A stretch of 64,000 bases of DNA from CAUZIZ01 sp965218775 (GTDB lineage: Bacteria > Acidobacteriota > UBA6911 > RPQK01 > JAJDTT01). Where the stretch lies: NCBI GenBank assembly GCA_965218775.1, contig CBDCLS010000006.1, forward strand, positions 1,302,001-1,366,000, given 5' to 3'. This document shows, one piece after another, positions 54,125 through 62,171 of this stretch. Position numbers and translations under genes: made by a program. Under the pieces are notes generated by a model. That model saw only the letters and a list, made by a program, of their open reading frames with translations, did no database searches and was not told the origin of the DNA. The stretch's first letter is position 1. Each line of letters starts with the position of its first letter.

Positions 54125-54276
54125 GATTTTCGAACGAGATCAGTGGGAGGAAAAAGTGGACGGCAGGGTCAGCCCGTTTCGCGTCGAGCCGACTGCAACC
54201 GGTTCTGCGACAGCCTGTCCAAGACCCGCATCATACAATGTCGCTGCTGACAGACCCTAATGTGTGTCTGCACAAG

Positions 54277-54553
54277 CTAGTACGCTGTAACACAGATTAT
54301 TTCGTGTTTGCAGATGGGGCTTGCGAGGCGAGATCAAGGCAGGAGGAGGAAGACGATGCTTGGCCATCTTCGACGACGACGAACGCAGAGATCGTCCGCA
54401 ACCCCCATCTGCCCTTCGGGTGGCGACGGGACGGGCCGATATCTTTGTCACTCCTCCTCCACTATGGCCAAACATGGCGTTCGTCGTCGTTTCGCGATTT
54501 CGACCCGTCGCGCTCGCCACAAACACGAAATAAACTGTGTTACAGCGTACTAG
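54277..54553 (+). repeat. Family C foldback element, copy 2
   Basis: 277 bp bounded by CTAG. 34-bp arms with one mismatch (CTAGTACGCTGTAACACAG...). The core next to the left arm is almost identical to C1 (about three differences in 130 bp), but the arms differ from C1 at about nine positions, each changed on both sides. Confidence 0.93.
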
Positions 54554-54595
54554 GTCACGAGCGCCTTTGGGATATGAGGTTGTGACTCAGGCACT

Positions 54596-55108
54596 TTACC
54601 GCGGCGCCTTGAGGTCGAAGCTCTCCACCCGGCTGGTGCCCACCAGGTCGGCCTCGCTGGCGCCGACCAGGTTGATGGTCCAGTCCTTGCCGGCCACATA
54701 GCTGACCCAGATCTCTCCCGGTCTGCGCTCCCAGATCTGGGGATAGCAGACCCGTTCTCCCCTTACGAATACGTCGGCTCGCGTCCAGCTTTTTCCCTCG
54801 TCCTCGGAGAAGGCAATGGACAGCTCCTCCCGGTGCCGGCTGGCTGGATACAGCGACCCTTGCCCGGCGTGTCTGCGGTACTCGGTCTTGCCCCTGGGAT
54901 AGAGCCGGTTCCAGACCAGGGCCAGCCGCCCGCTGGCCAGCCGCCTCAGGTAGCCGGGGGCACTGCTGGCGTCGATCGAACTGGGACGCAGCTCCCTCCA
55001 GGAGTAGCCGTGGTCTGCGGAGAAGGCCTCCCAGAAGCGGTCCAGGTTGGTGCGGAGCAGCATGCATGTCTGATTTTGCAGGATGGACTCGTTCTCGGCG
55101 TAGGTCAA
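54596..55108 (-). pseudogene. Truncated sialidase-like (Asp-box) gene
   Basis: About 170 codons of the C-terminal half of a BNR protein: TYAENESILQNQTCMLLRTN, SADHGYSWRELRPSS, SEDEGKSWTRADVFV, GEIWVSYVAGKDWTINLVG. Two Asp boxes remain. The 5' half ends exactly where family C fragment 3 begins, so upstream blades, signal peptide and start are lost. Confidence 0.78.
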
Positions 55109-55229
55109 GACGATCTCTGCGTTGGTCGTTGTCGAAAATGGCCAGGCATCGACTTCCTCCTCCTGCCTTGATCTCGCCTCGCTAGCCCTATCTGCAAACG
55201 TTGCCGTATCTACGTTCCAGTGTACTAAG
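55109..55229 (-). repeat. Family C fragment, copy 3
   Basis: About 86 bp of C core (GACGATCTCTGCGTTGGTCG ... CTTGATCTCGCCTCG) plus one arm ending GTTCCAGTGTACTAAG. The outer 16 bases of that arm are those of family D copy 1, not of C1 or C2. The opposite arm is missing. It abuts family E copy 2 over CTAAG. Confidence 0.88.
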
Positions 55230-55410
55230 GGCTCGCGCAGAAATAACTTGGCATTTTGGCATCTCATCTTCACACCATCTTCGGCCGCTCCTCAATCGCG
55301 AAATCCTCAACGTAGACCCGGCTACGCCTGCGGTTTCGCTCAATCGTTCGTGGCCAAATCTGACGCAAATCTGAGCGCCAATTCTACCAAGTTATTTCTG
55401 CGCGAACCCT
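55228..55410 (-). repeat. Family E element, copy 2
   Basis: 183 bp, reverse of 33433-33615. Inverted ends AGGGCTCGCGCAGAAATAAC / complement of AGGGTTCGCGCAGAAATAAC. Where copy 1 has TCTGCGCA in both arms, this copy has TCGCGCA in both. Its last two bases are part of the stop codon of the VapC gene. Confidence 0.92.
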
Positions 55411-55822
55411 AAGGAATCAGCAGAGGGATCCTTCGCCGACCCTGCTGTCGGTAGATGTGGAAATCAGAATCGAGGGTCAGCACTGATGAATTGGCCGTGC
55501 GCTCAACAATCCTGACAAGGCAGGCGTCGGCCAGTGACATGGGTACGCTCGAGTAGCGACGAAGGAGACGACCTATCGCATCCGCATCCTCGTCGAATAG
55601 GTGAACGACGGTGAGAAAGCCGCGTGTGACAAGAGTGGTGACCAGGCTGGGGTCTGCCCGGACGCGCGCAAGCAGAAACGCCGCCTCTGTGAGAACGGCC
55701 TCGCACGTCAGCAGCGGTGGCCGAAGCTCTTCGAGCCTTGCAAGCGTCCAATCATGATGGGCTTCGTCGGCGTCCAACGACGAGATAATCGGCCCAGTAT
55801 CAACGATGACGTTTGGGGGCAC
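55409..55822 (-). CDS. vapC: PIN-domain ribonuclease toxin VapC (module 3)
   Basis: 137 residues with PIN-domain acids in NVIVDTGPIISSLD (Asp), TCEAVLTEAAFLL, MSLADACLVRI, TLDSDFHIYR. It overlaps the upstream antitoxin gene by 23 bp. The stop TAG (55409-55411 on the complement) falls in the CTTAG end of family E copy 2, so the element's insertion sets the C-terminus (LLIP). Confidence 0.87.
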   Translation of the reverse strand: MPPNVIVDTGPIISSLDADEAHHDWTLARLEELRPPLLTCEAVLTEAAFLLARVRADPSLVTTLVTRGFLTVVHLFDEDADAIGRLLRRYSSVPMSLADACLVRIVERTANSSVLTLDSDFHIYRQQGRRRIPLLIP

Positions 55823-56078
55823 GGCGCTCGCGGCCTATAACCGCCTCCTCCAGCAATGTCTTGTTGGTGCCGAGGTCGTGCCTGCCGCTGTTTACGCTTC
55901 CGGTCAAGTCACGAACAAGCTCGGCGCAGTGCGCCGGCCGTAGCTGCGCGGAGGTGTCCCTTAACGCCGACTCAATGCACTCACGAACGATCGCTGACTG
56001 CGTGAGGTTGCGGCGCTTCGCCTCGAGCACGAGTCTTCGGCGCAAGTCGACGGGCAGCTTGATCGATATTCCCTCCAT
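55800..56078 (-). CDS. vapB: Ribbon-helix-helix antitoxin (VapBC module 3)
   Basis: 92 residues: MEGISIKLPVDLRRRLVLEA-KRRNLTQSAIVRECIESAL is a CopG/Arc-type ribbon-helix-helix domain, with a polar C-terminal tail that reads into the toxin start. Expected to neutralise the downstream PIN toxin and repress the operon. Confidence 0.84.
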   Translation of the reverse strand: MEGISIKLPVDLRRRLVLEAKRRNLTQSAIVRECIESALRDTSAQLRPAHCAELVRDLTGSVNSGRHDLGTNKTLLEEAVIGRERRAPKRHR

Positions 56079-56206
56079 CTCTGGATGGTAATACGAATTG
56101 TCACAAGATGCAATACGGGGGACGGACGGCTCGGATATTGAGCTATCCGTCCCTTGTTGTCAGTGGGCGAGGGTGTCCCACTGCGTGGCGGTAGAAAGTT
56201 GGTCTT

Positions 56207-56785
56207 TTACTCGCCGCCGATCTGAACGATGCGCTCCATGGCCGCCTCGGCCTGCCGTTGGCCGTGGACGAAAGGATCCACACGTTTGGTTTCTGTCTCG
56301 GACGGCAAGCCGGACTCTTTGGGAAAGCGTGGCGGAATCACGACGAAAACCGACTGCACCAGGAAGAAACTCCACAGGGCGGTCGGCATGCTTCCGGTCT
56401 GGTTGAACAGATAACCTGCGAATACCAGGCCGGTCACGGATGTGACGCCGTCAAAGGCCGTGGCGACCAGACTGCGCTGAAAAAGCAGGGATCGGTTCAC
56501 ACTGACCAGGATGGCCAGAGCCCCCACCACGGCGGTGATGGTGATGGGCAGGAACGCGAGTCCCAGGCCTACCACCAGATTGGCCACAGCCAGGCTGAGG
56601 GCCCCGACGCGGGTCTTGGCAGTCCTTAGCAGATAGACGCAGTAAGCCAGGTAGCCACCCAGGGTGACCACCCGGAAGGCGATTGCGGCTGGCACTGCCA
56701 CCCTCAGTCCCCACCACGCCGGCGCAGCGAAGACCGCTACCACGAAGGCAAAGGCGATGCCGGCAAGAATCGTGGGGCGCTTCAT
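56207..56785 (-). CDS. Multi-helix membrane protein in the PspA operon
   Basis: 192 residues with about five membrane helices (about 7-27, 32-52, 66-86, 89-106, 118-145) and a soluble C-terminal tail ending REVDPFVHG-like QRQAEAAMERIVQIGGE. ATG overlaps the stop of the PspA-like gene by four bases (56782-56785), so translation is coupled. No family recognised; by context an inner-membrane partner of PspA. Confidence 0.75.
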   Translation of the reverse strand: MKRPTILAGIAFAFVVAVFAAPAWWGLRVAVPAAIAFRVVTLGGYLAYCVYLLRTAKTRVGALSLAVANLVVGLGLAFLPITITAVVGALAILVSVNRSLLFQRSLVATAFDGVTSVTGLVFAGYLFNQTGSMPTALWSFFLVQSVFVVIPPRFPKESGLPSETETKRVDPFVHGQRQAEAAMERIVQIGGE

Positions 56786-57369
56786 GAGGCACCTCCTTCA
56801 GCAAAGCTGTCACGCAGGCGGATCCACTCCAGCTCGATTTCTTCCTCGCTTACCTTCATGCCACCGGCACCCGCGTAGCCGCGGCCGGCATCGGCCCTAG
56901 AGAGAACCGATTCGGCAACGGAGAAGGGGGAATCCTCCTCGGCCGTGAACACGAACATCTTGGCTTTCTCCACAATGGACTCCAACTGGCCCTGCTGAAG
57001 CTCGATCTCCTGGTTCTGCTGTTCGATGGCCTTCTCTAAGTTGGAGATCCGCTGCTCGACAGCGGCCACTTGCTTTTCGTAAGCCAGTTTGCGACCTACG
57101 GTCTTGCGCGCCAGTTCCTCATTACCTTCCTTCAGGCACAGCTTCAGATCTTTCTGGACCTTGGAGAGCTGTTCCTTCAAGTAGGATCGAGTCCCCTCGA
57201 GCGCATTCAGGGTTTTTTGATCTCGGGCGAGCCGGGCTCGCTTCAAGTCCAGGGCCTCCTGCATTTCCCGGATGGCCTGCTTGAGGATCGCCTCAGGCTC
57301 CTCGATGATATCGAGGACGGCATGGACGTCGGCCCGAAAAAGACGTGTTATACGGTTTGCGATGGCCAT
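56782..57369 (-). CDS. pspA: PspA/IM30-family protein
   Basis: 195 residues from ATG 57369 (GAGGAG upstream; frame opens at 57384). An almost wholly coiled-coil protein: AIANRITRLFRADVHAVLDI then EEPEAILKQAIREMQEALDL and long heptad stretches to residue 145. The N-terminal amphipathic helix for membrane binding is present, and the length is near the family norm (~220) but slightly short. Family role: ESCRT-III-like membrane stabilisation during envelope stress. Middle gene of a three-gene operon between a VWA protein and a membrane protein. Confidence 0.88.
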   Translation of the reverse strand: MAIANRITRLFRADVHAVLDIIEEPEAILKQAIREMQEALDLKRARLARDQKTLNALEGTRSYLKEQLSKVQKDLKLCLKEGNEELARKTVGRKLAYEKQVAAVEQRISNLEKAIEQQNQEIELQQGQLESIVEKAKMFVFTAEEDSPFSVAESVLSRADAGRGYAGAGGMKVSEEEIELEWIRLRDSFAEGGAS

Positions 57370-57380
57370 GGTACTTCTCC

Positions 57381-58859
57381 TCACTTGTTGTTTTTGTCAA
57401 CTCGTCTTTGCAGCTGCTGACTCTCACCCAACATCGATTTGGCGGCCCGGTTCCGCTTGATCTTCTGATCAGGACCGTTAAAGGCATCGTCCAGTCGCGT
57501 TTCCAACTCGTCCAACTCTCTGCCCGCCTCCTTCTTCAGACCGGGGACTTGGGCATCCGCATCTTCCAGGCGCCTTCGATAGGACTGCACGACTTCCTCG
57601 GCTTTGGCTCTGTCTCCACTGCGAACGAAATCAGCCACGTCTTTCATGACCGAGCCCAGGTTGTTCTTGATCCAGGCGTCCTCGTAGAGTTCCTTGTTGA
57701 TAGAGGCAACCGCTTCTTCCTCTCGCTCAGGGACGACGCAAGCCATGGTCAACCCGGACGACTCGACCTCCTGTTGGTAGGAACGACCGTCGACCCGATA
57801 ACTCAGATCGATGTTGCCAAAGGTGTACTCGGCTGCCACCTGATTGGGGATTCTGAGGGTGGCCATGAAGCTTTTCACACTATCCTGGAAAAGCTGACCC
57901 GTCCGGATAACGGTCGTCTTGCCCTCCCGGACAAAGGGATACCCGGCGGCATCGATGAGCTCCACGCCATTGGGGAGGTCAATACGCATCTCGGAAGCAT
58001 CGGCGTAGAGTTCTCGCGAATCGGACAACTCCTTGGCAAGGATGGTCCCTAGAGACTCCAGATGCTCCAGATAGCTGAAGCTGCCCATTCCGTGATCGGC
58101 CAGGGAAGCCATCAGCGTCTCGTTGAACCCGAGTCCCATACCGATGGTGGAGACGACACCGCCCTGATTGGCAATCCGTCTCACGATGGCACCCAGTTTT
58201 GACGGTTTGACGATGCCGGCATTGGCGTGGCCATCGGAGAGAAGAAGGATACGTCCCCGTCGTTTGGCGGCCATGAGCTTTGAGGCAAGCTTCTCGGCGC
58301 GCAGGAGTCCTTCACCCATGTTGGTAGAGGCTCCGGGGCTCAAGCTGTCGACGATGCTTCGAAAGCGCTGGATGTTTCCTTCGTTGGCCGCAACCAGCCG
58401 AGACTGGACCTGGGCGTCGCTGTCAAAGGTAACGAGCGCAATGCGGTCATCCGCTGCTAGACGGTCCAACAGCGAATGGGCGGCTCGCGTGGCATAGTGC
58501 CACTTGTTGTCTTCTGCCATGGAGCCGCTGCGATCCAGGACCACGATCAAGTCGGTGGGAAGCCTCAGGATATCCCGATCCCGATAGTCGATTTTTGGAG
58601 TCGTCGCGGACAGGTTCAGATAAACCATCCCATCAGTCCCCTGGACAATCATGGGGTTGGAGAGCGAGGCTTGAAACTTGACGCCGGTCTTGGGGTGCAC
58701 CGAGACCTGGCCTCCGGTTCCATTCACGTGACCGTAGCCCGTGAAGGCTCCTCCTTGAACTTGCAGCCAGATGACGGTCGTCAGAACACCGAGCAATAGG
58801 ATCAGTAGCCCGCCTCTCCTGGATCTTCCGAATGTTTTGAATCTTGCGAATACGTTCAT
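57381..58859 (-). CDS. Membrane-anchored von Willebrand factor A protein
   Basis: 492 residues. One N-terminal membrane helix (GGLLILLLGVLTTVIWLQV), then a VWA domain at about 100-275 with an intact MIDAS (DRSGSMA; STNMGEGL; LLLSDGHAN). A beta domain and a C-terminal coiled coil (VVQSYRRRLEDADAQVPGLK) follow. No VIT domain or sorting signal. First gene of the operon with pspA (11-bp gap). Such VWA proteins bind metal and protein partners; a role in coupling envelope damage to PspA is inference. Confidence 0.87.
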   Translation of the reverse strand: MNVFARFKTFGRSRRGGLLILLLGVLTTVIWLQVQGGAFTGYGHVNGTGGQVSVHPKTGVKFQASLSNPMIVQGTDGMVYLNLSATTPKIDYRDRDILRLPTDLIVVLDRSGSMAEDNKWHYATRAAHSLLDRLAADDRIALVTFDSDAQVQSRLVAANEGNIQRFRSIVDSLSPGASTNMGEGLLRAEKLASKLMAAKRRGRILLLSDGHANAGIVKPSKLGAIVRRIANQGGVVSTIGMGLGFNETLMASLADHGMGSFSYLEHLESLGTILAKELSDSRELYADASEMRIDLPNGVELIDAAGYPFVREGKTTVIRTGQLFQDSVKSFMATLRIPNQVAAEYTFGNIDLSYRVDGRSYQQEVESSGLTMACVVPEREEEAVASINKELYEDAWIKNNLGSVMKDVADFVRSGDRAKAEEVVQSYRRRLEDADAQVPGLKKEAGRELDELETRLDDAFNGPDQKIKRNRAAKSMLGESQQLQRRVDKNNK

Positions 58860-58981
58860 TGTTGTTCTCCTTTCCTAACGTGTCCTTGGCGGCGGCAACA
58901 ACGCCACCGCTCTGATATCCAACCTACGCCCGAGACCACCCTGTTCCCAGACAGCTTTCGGTAAAAAAAGGAGAGCCTGTT

Positions 58982-58999
58982 TTTACAATTCGTTTACAA
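58982..58999 (+). promoter_or_regulatory. Candidate OmpR-type operator, direct heptamers
   Basis: TTTACAA at 58982-58988 and again at 58993-58999, separated by four bases, an 11-bp repeat period as expected for an OmpR/PhoB-family dimer. It lies 25 bp before the response regulator start and ~120 bp before the VWA gene on the other strand, so it could govern both. Confidence 0.45.
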
Positions 59000-59023
59000 C
59001 GCCTTCGGCGAAAGGGCATTACA

Positions 59024-59737
59024 ATGGAAAGCATGAAGCCGGCGAAGCCCAGGCTGTTGATCATCGAAGATGAAGAGGCGATCCTCGAGGGGTTGGCCGA
59101 TGTCTTTGTCTACAATGGATACCAGGTGGAGACTGCCACGGAAGGCACGTCAGGACTGGAGATGGCCCTGGCCGGCGGGTATCACCTGGTCCTTCTGGAT
59201 ATCATGATGCCCGGCCTGGATGGGTTCAGCGTCTGCGACAAGATTCGCGAGGTAGATCGCCACCTGCCCATCATCATGCTGACCGCCAAGACCTCCGAAG
59301 AGGACATCATTAAAGGCCTTAAGCTGGGTGCCGACGATTACATCCCCAAACCCTTCTCGGTAGCCCAGTTGCTGGCCCGTGTGGAGGCCGTGCTCCGGCG
59401 CTCGGGAAAGCTCCACAGAGACATGAACGCGCTCAATCTGGGTGATCTGGTGGTCCACCCGGACCAGTTGGTGGGAACCCGGGATGGGGAGGAGATCCCC
59501 TTTACCCAGCGCGAGCTGGAAATCCTGGTCTACCTGAACCAGCATACCGTTCGGCCGGTCTCCCGGCAGGAGTTGTTGAGGGAAGTGTGGGGTTACGCGA
59601 ATGTCGATTTTCTGGAAACCCGAACCGTCGACATTCACATCGCCAAACTGCGGCGCAAGATCGAGAGAGATTCGAGTCAGCCGGAGCTCTTGGTGACGGT
59701 TCGCGGTGAAGGCTATCAATTGAAGATGGGACAGTGA
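59024..59737 (+). CDS. OmpR/PhoB-family response regulator
   Basis: 237 residues. Receiver domain with acidic pocket (IIEDEE), phosphoacceptor Asp59 in LVLLDIMMPG, Thr in MLTAKT and Lys in YIPKPF. Trans_reg_C winged helix at the C-terminus (FTQRELEILVYLNQHTVRPV, ETRTVDIHIAKLRRKI). It overlaps the histidine kinase gene by four bases. Divergent from the VWA-PspA operon, which is its most likely target. Confidence 0.94.
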   Translation: MESMKPAKPRLLIIEDEEAILEGLADVFVYNGYQVETATEGTSGLEMALAGGYHLVLLDIMMPGLDGFSVCDKIREVDRHLPIIMLTAKTSEEDIIKGLKLGADDYIPKPFSVAQLLARVEAVLRRSGKLHRDMNALNLGDLVVHPDQLVGTRDGEEIPFTQRELEILVYLNQHTVRPVSRQELLREVWGYANVDFLETRTVDIHIAKLRRKIERDSSQPELLVTVRGEGYQLKMGQ

Positions 59738-61731
59738 GAAAACTGCGCCTCTATTTCGCACTTTTTTTCGTCTTGCTGGCGATTCCCATCGTCGTTCTCT
59801 TGAGGCACACCTACTCCAATCTGGAAGAGGAATCGTTTTTCTTCTATCGCAGGAGCGCCGAGGGTGTGGTGTCGACGGTCCACCAGCAACTGGAAGTGAG
59901 CCTGGTGGGTGAGGAGCAGCGCCCGTATACCCACTACCGCTATATTCACGTGGCCGATCAGCCGGTCCCGCAGCAGGAAGGGCTAAACCTATCACCCCTG
60001 GCCAGTTTCCCTGTTCAATCAGAAACCCCAGGGATCTTGGGATACTGGCAGATTGATCCGAACGGAAGTTTTAACACTCCCCTGTTGCCCGACGAGACTA
60101 CCGGGGAGGGCGTGTCGGTTCCGGACCGGGAAGCGCGCGAACGGCTCAAGCATCAACTGGGCTCTCTTTTGGAGGGCCAGTCATTTTCCTCCTCGGCCGG
60201 CCTTCGCACTCTCACCCAGGGCCTGGAACTGGCAGAGAACAAGGTCTCGCCGGAGAGCACCTTGTCGAAACTCAAGAGCAACCTGGAATCGAATGTGGAT
60301 GTCCGTCTGGAGGAGGCTTACCAGGACGAGTCCGAGCCGGACGCTTCAGACTATTTTCCCAGGCTGCGCGGCAAGGATCAGGAAAAGCTTGAAAGTGCCA
60401 AACGCCGCGTCCAGAAGGCTTCACCGACGCAGGCTCAGGTCTTTGACTCGCAGCTTGGGGAAAGCGAGTCCGATCAGCTGACCCAGGCGAAACGGAAGAG
60501 CACCGCACCTCAGAAGCTGGATCTTCTCCGCAATCGGGCCGCCGGAAGACAGGATGACACGGCCCAGGATCTGGGAGACAAAGAGTCTCAGGATGGGGAT
60601 GCCGCGGTGGGACCGGAAGTGGTGGTGGAAGTGGACCCCTTTCGGAGCGAGCTCGTTGACGGGGAATGGCTGGTCTTTTACCGCAAGGTGTGGTCCGAGG
60701 ATCGACGTTATGTCCAGGGATTTACAGCTGGCCTGACGGAGTTCCTGGAGGCTCACGTGGAGCCGGCTTTCCTGAACTCAGCACTGCCGGATACGGCCTC
60801 TTACCTGGTCTTTCATCAAGGGGAGATCCTGGAGTCCGAAGACGACGGTGCGGACTCCAGACCATTGTTACTCTACAGTTCCGCCCTGCCGTATCCCTTG
60901 AGCGACTTTCACCTGGCCATCACGGTTGGCCAGTTGCCGGAGAGTCCCGGCTATCGGGTAGTGAACTTTCTGGCCATCTTCCTTTCATTGTTGTTTGTCG
61001 GCGGCCTTCTTGGAATCTATCGGCTGACCGCGACTCAGATGGAGCTGTCCCAAAAAAAGAGCGACTTCGTCTCGGCGGTCAGCCACGAATTGAAAACTCC
61101 GCTGACTTCCATTCGCATGTACGGGGAAATGCTCACCGAAGGGTGGGTGGAGGAAGGGAAAAAGGAGAGTTACTACCAGCACATCCATAGCGAGAGTGAG
61201 CGGCTCACCCGGTTAATTCAGAACGTCCTGACCCTGGCCCAACTGGAGCAAAAGGAGTGGCAGATTGACCTGAAGGATCACGATCCGGTTGAGTTCATCA
61301 CGGGCGTCAGCGAGCACTTGAGTAATCAGGTCAAGCGAGCGGGGTTTGAGATTGCCACGGCGGTGGAAGGGAAGCTGAAACCGATTCAGGTGGACAGCGA
61401 CGCCCTGACTCAGATTCTCATCAATCTCATCGACAATGCCATCAAGTTCTCAAAAGACGCCGAAGTCAAAAAGATTATGTTGACCGTTAGCCAGCTAGGC
61501 TCGGACTGCTATATTCGCGTCCGCGACTTCGGCCCAGGGATCCAGCGGAGAAAACTGAAGAAAATTTTTGAAAAATTCTATCGCATCGACGACGAGATGA
61601 CCCGCACCACCCGAGGCACAGGAATCGGCCTGGCTCTGGTGAAGATGCTGGCCGATGCCATGGATGCCCATGTAGATGTGGCCAACCGGCGGCCGGGTAC
61701 TGAGTTCAGTATTCGATTTCCTACCTCTTAG
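59734..61731 (+). CDS. Sensor histidine kinase with large extracytoplasmic domain
   Basis: 665 residues from GTG 59734. Membrane helices at about 5-25 and 410-430 flank a ~390-residue periplasmic sensor region that I do not recognise (contains HYRYIHVADQPVPQQEGLNL and a long acidic, Gln-rich coiled segment). Kinase core: H-box SAVSHELKTPLTSIRMYGEM (His451), N-box NLIDNAIKFS, G1 VRDFGPGIQ, F-box KIFEKFYR, G2 GTGIGLALV, all intact. Pairs with the upstream regulator. Confidence 0.93.
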   Translation: MRKLRLYFALFFVLLAIPIVVLLRHTYSNLEEESFFFYRRSAEGVVSTVHQQLEVSLVGEEQRPYTHYRYIHVADQPVPQQEGLNLSPLASFPVQSETPGILGYWQIDPNGSFNTPLLPDETTGEGVSVPDREARERLKHQLGSLLEGQSFSSSAGLRTLTQGLELAENKVSPESTLSKLKSNLESNVDVRLEEAYQDESEPDASDYFPRLRGKDQEKLESAKRRVQKASPTQAQVFDSQLGESESDQLTQAKRKSTAPQKLDLLRNRAAGRQDDTAQDLGDKESQDGDAAVGPEVVVEVDPFRSELVDGEWLVFYRKVWSEDRRYVQGFTAGLTEFLEAHVEPAFLNSALPDTASYLVFHQGEILESEDDGADSRPLLLYSSALPYPLSDFHLAITVGQLPESPGYRVVNFLAIFLSLLFVGGLLGIYRLTATQMELSQKKSDFVSAVSHELKTPLTSIRMYGEMLTEGWVEEGKKESYYQHIHSESERLTRLIQNVLTLAQLEQKEWQIDLKDHDPVEFITGVSEHLSNQVKRAGFEIATAVEGKLKPIQVDSDALTQILINLIDNAIKFSKDAEVKKIMLTVSQLGSDCYIRVRDFGPGIQRRKLKKIFEKFYRIDDEMTRTTRGTGIGLALVKMLADAMDAHVDVANRRPGTEFSIRFPTS

Positions 61732-61841
61732 TCTTCAACAAGAATTTAGTGAGGTTGTTGCAGAAGGCCGCTCGCCGAAGCGGCGCTACACTGGAACGAG
61801 GGAGACACGGGAATTGTGCGAGCGCGGGAAGCGCCGGACGA

Positions 61842-61910
61842 GTTGTCCGACCCTCTCCTCGGAACTGGGCCTCATATTTGCTAACGAATCAAGGCGTTCG
61901 CGGCACTGCC
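61842..61910 (+). repeat. Family G element, copy 3 (partial)
   Basis: About 70 bp: TTGTCCGACCCTCTCCTCGG, AACTGGGCCTCATATTTGCT, AACGAATCAAGGCGTTCGCG. Clear ends were not found; 61732-61841 and 61911-62047 otherwise show nothing. Confidence 0.82.
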
Positions 61911-62047
61911 GGACCCGGCTTCGTCATACTGGCAAGGCACCGTTCGCGACACTGTATTCCCCTACTGCTCCTTGATGACTACCTCACTGCTTACTAGTCA
62001 AGTTTCAGGTTAGTCCTGCCCCCAGCGGTGCTGGCCCCATTCGAGAA

Positions 62048-62161
62048 CGAAACTTCGGGTCCGGCGTAGCGGTGGCCTCCAGGCCGCCGTCCGAGCCAAA
62101 GGCTCAGAAGAATAAGACTTCGGCCTGGAGGCCAAAGCTACTTCTGCAAATGAAGTTTCAG
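62048..62161 (+). repeat. Family F element, copy 3 (complete)
   Basis: 114 bp bounded by GAAACTTC and GAAGTTTC, interior nearly identical to 44669-44767. Located just beyond the 3' end of sdhB. Confidence 0.9.
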
Positions 62162-62171
62162 GTTAGGTGGA

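Noticed and set aside
54596..55273. 225-codon frame as an intact gene
   Set aside because: Codons above 55108 are family C repeat sequence; the true coding part is a 5'-truncated Asp-box protein.
58860..59023. Riboswitch in the divergent gap before the two-component genes
   Set aside because: Only short direct repeats and one GC-rich hairpin (GCCTTCGGCG) are visible; no known aptamer pattern.
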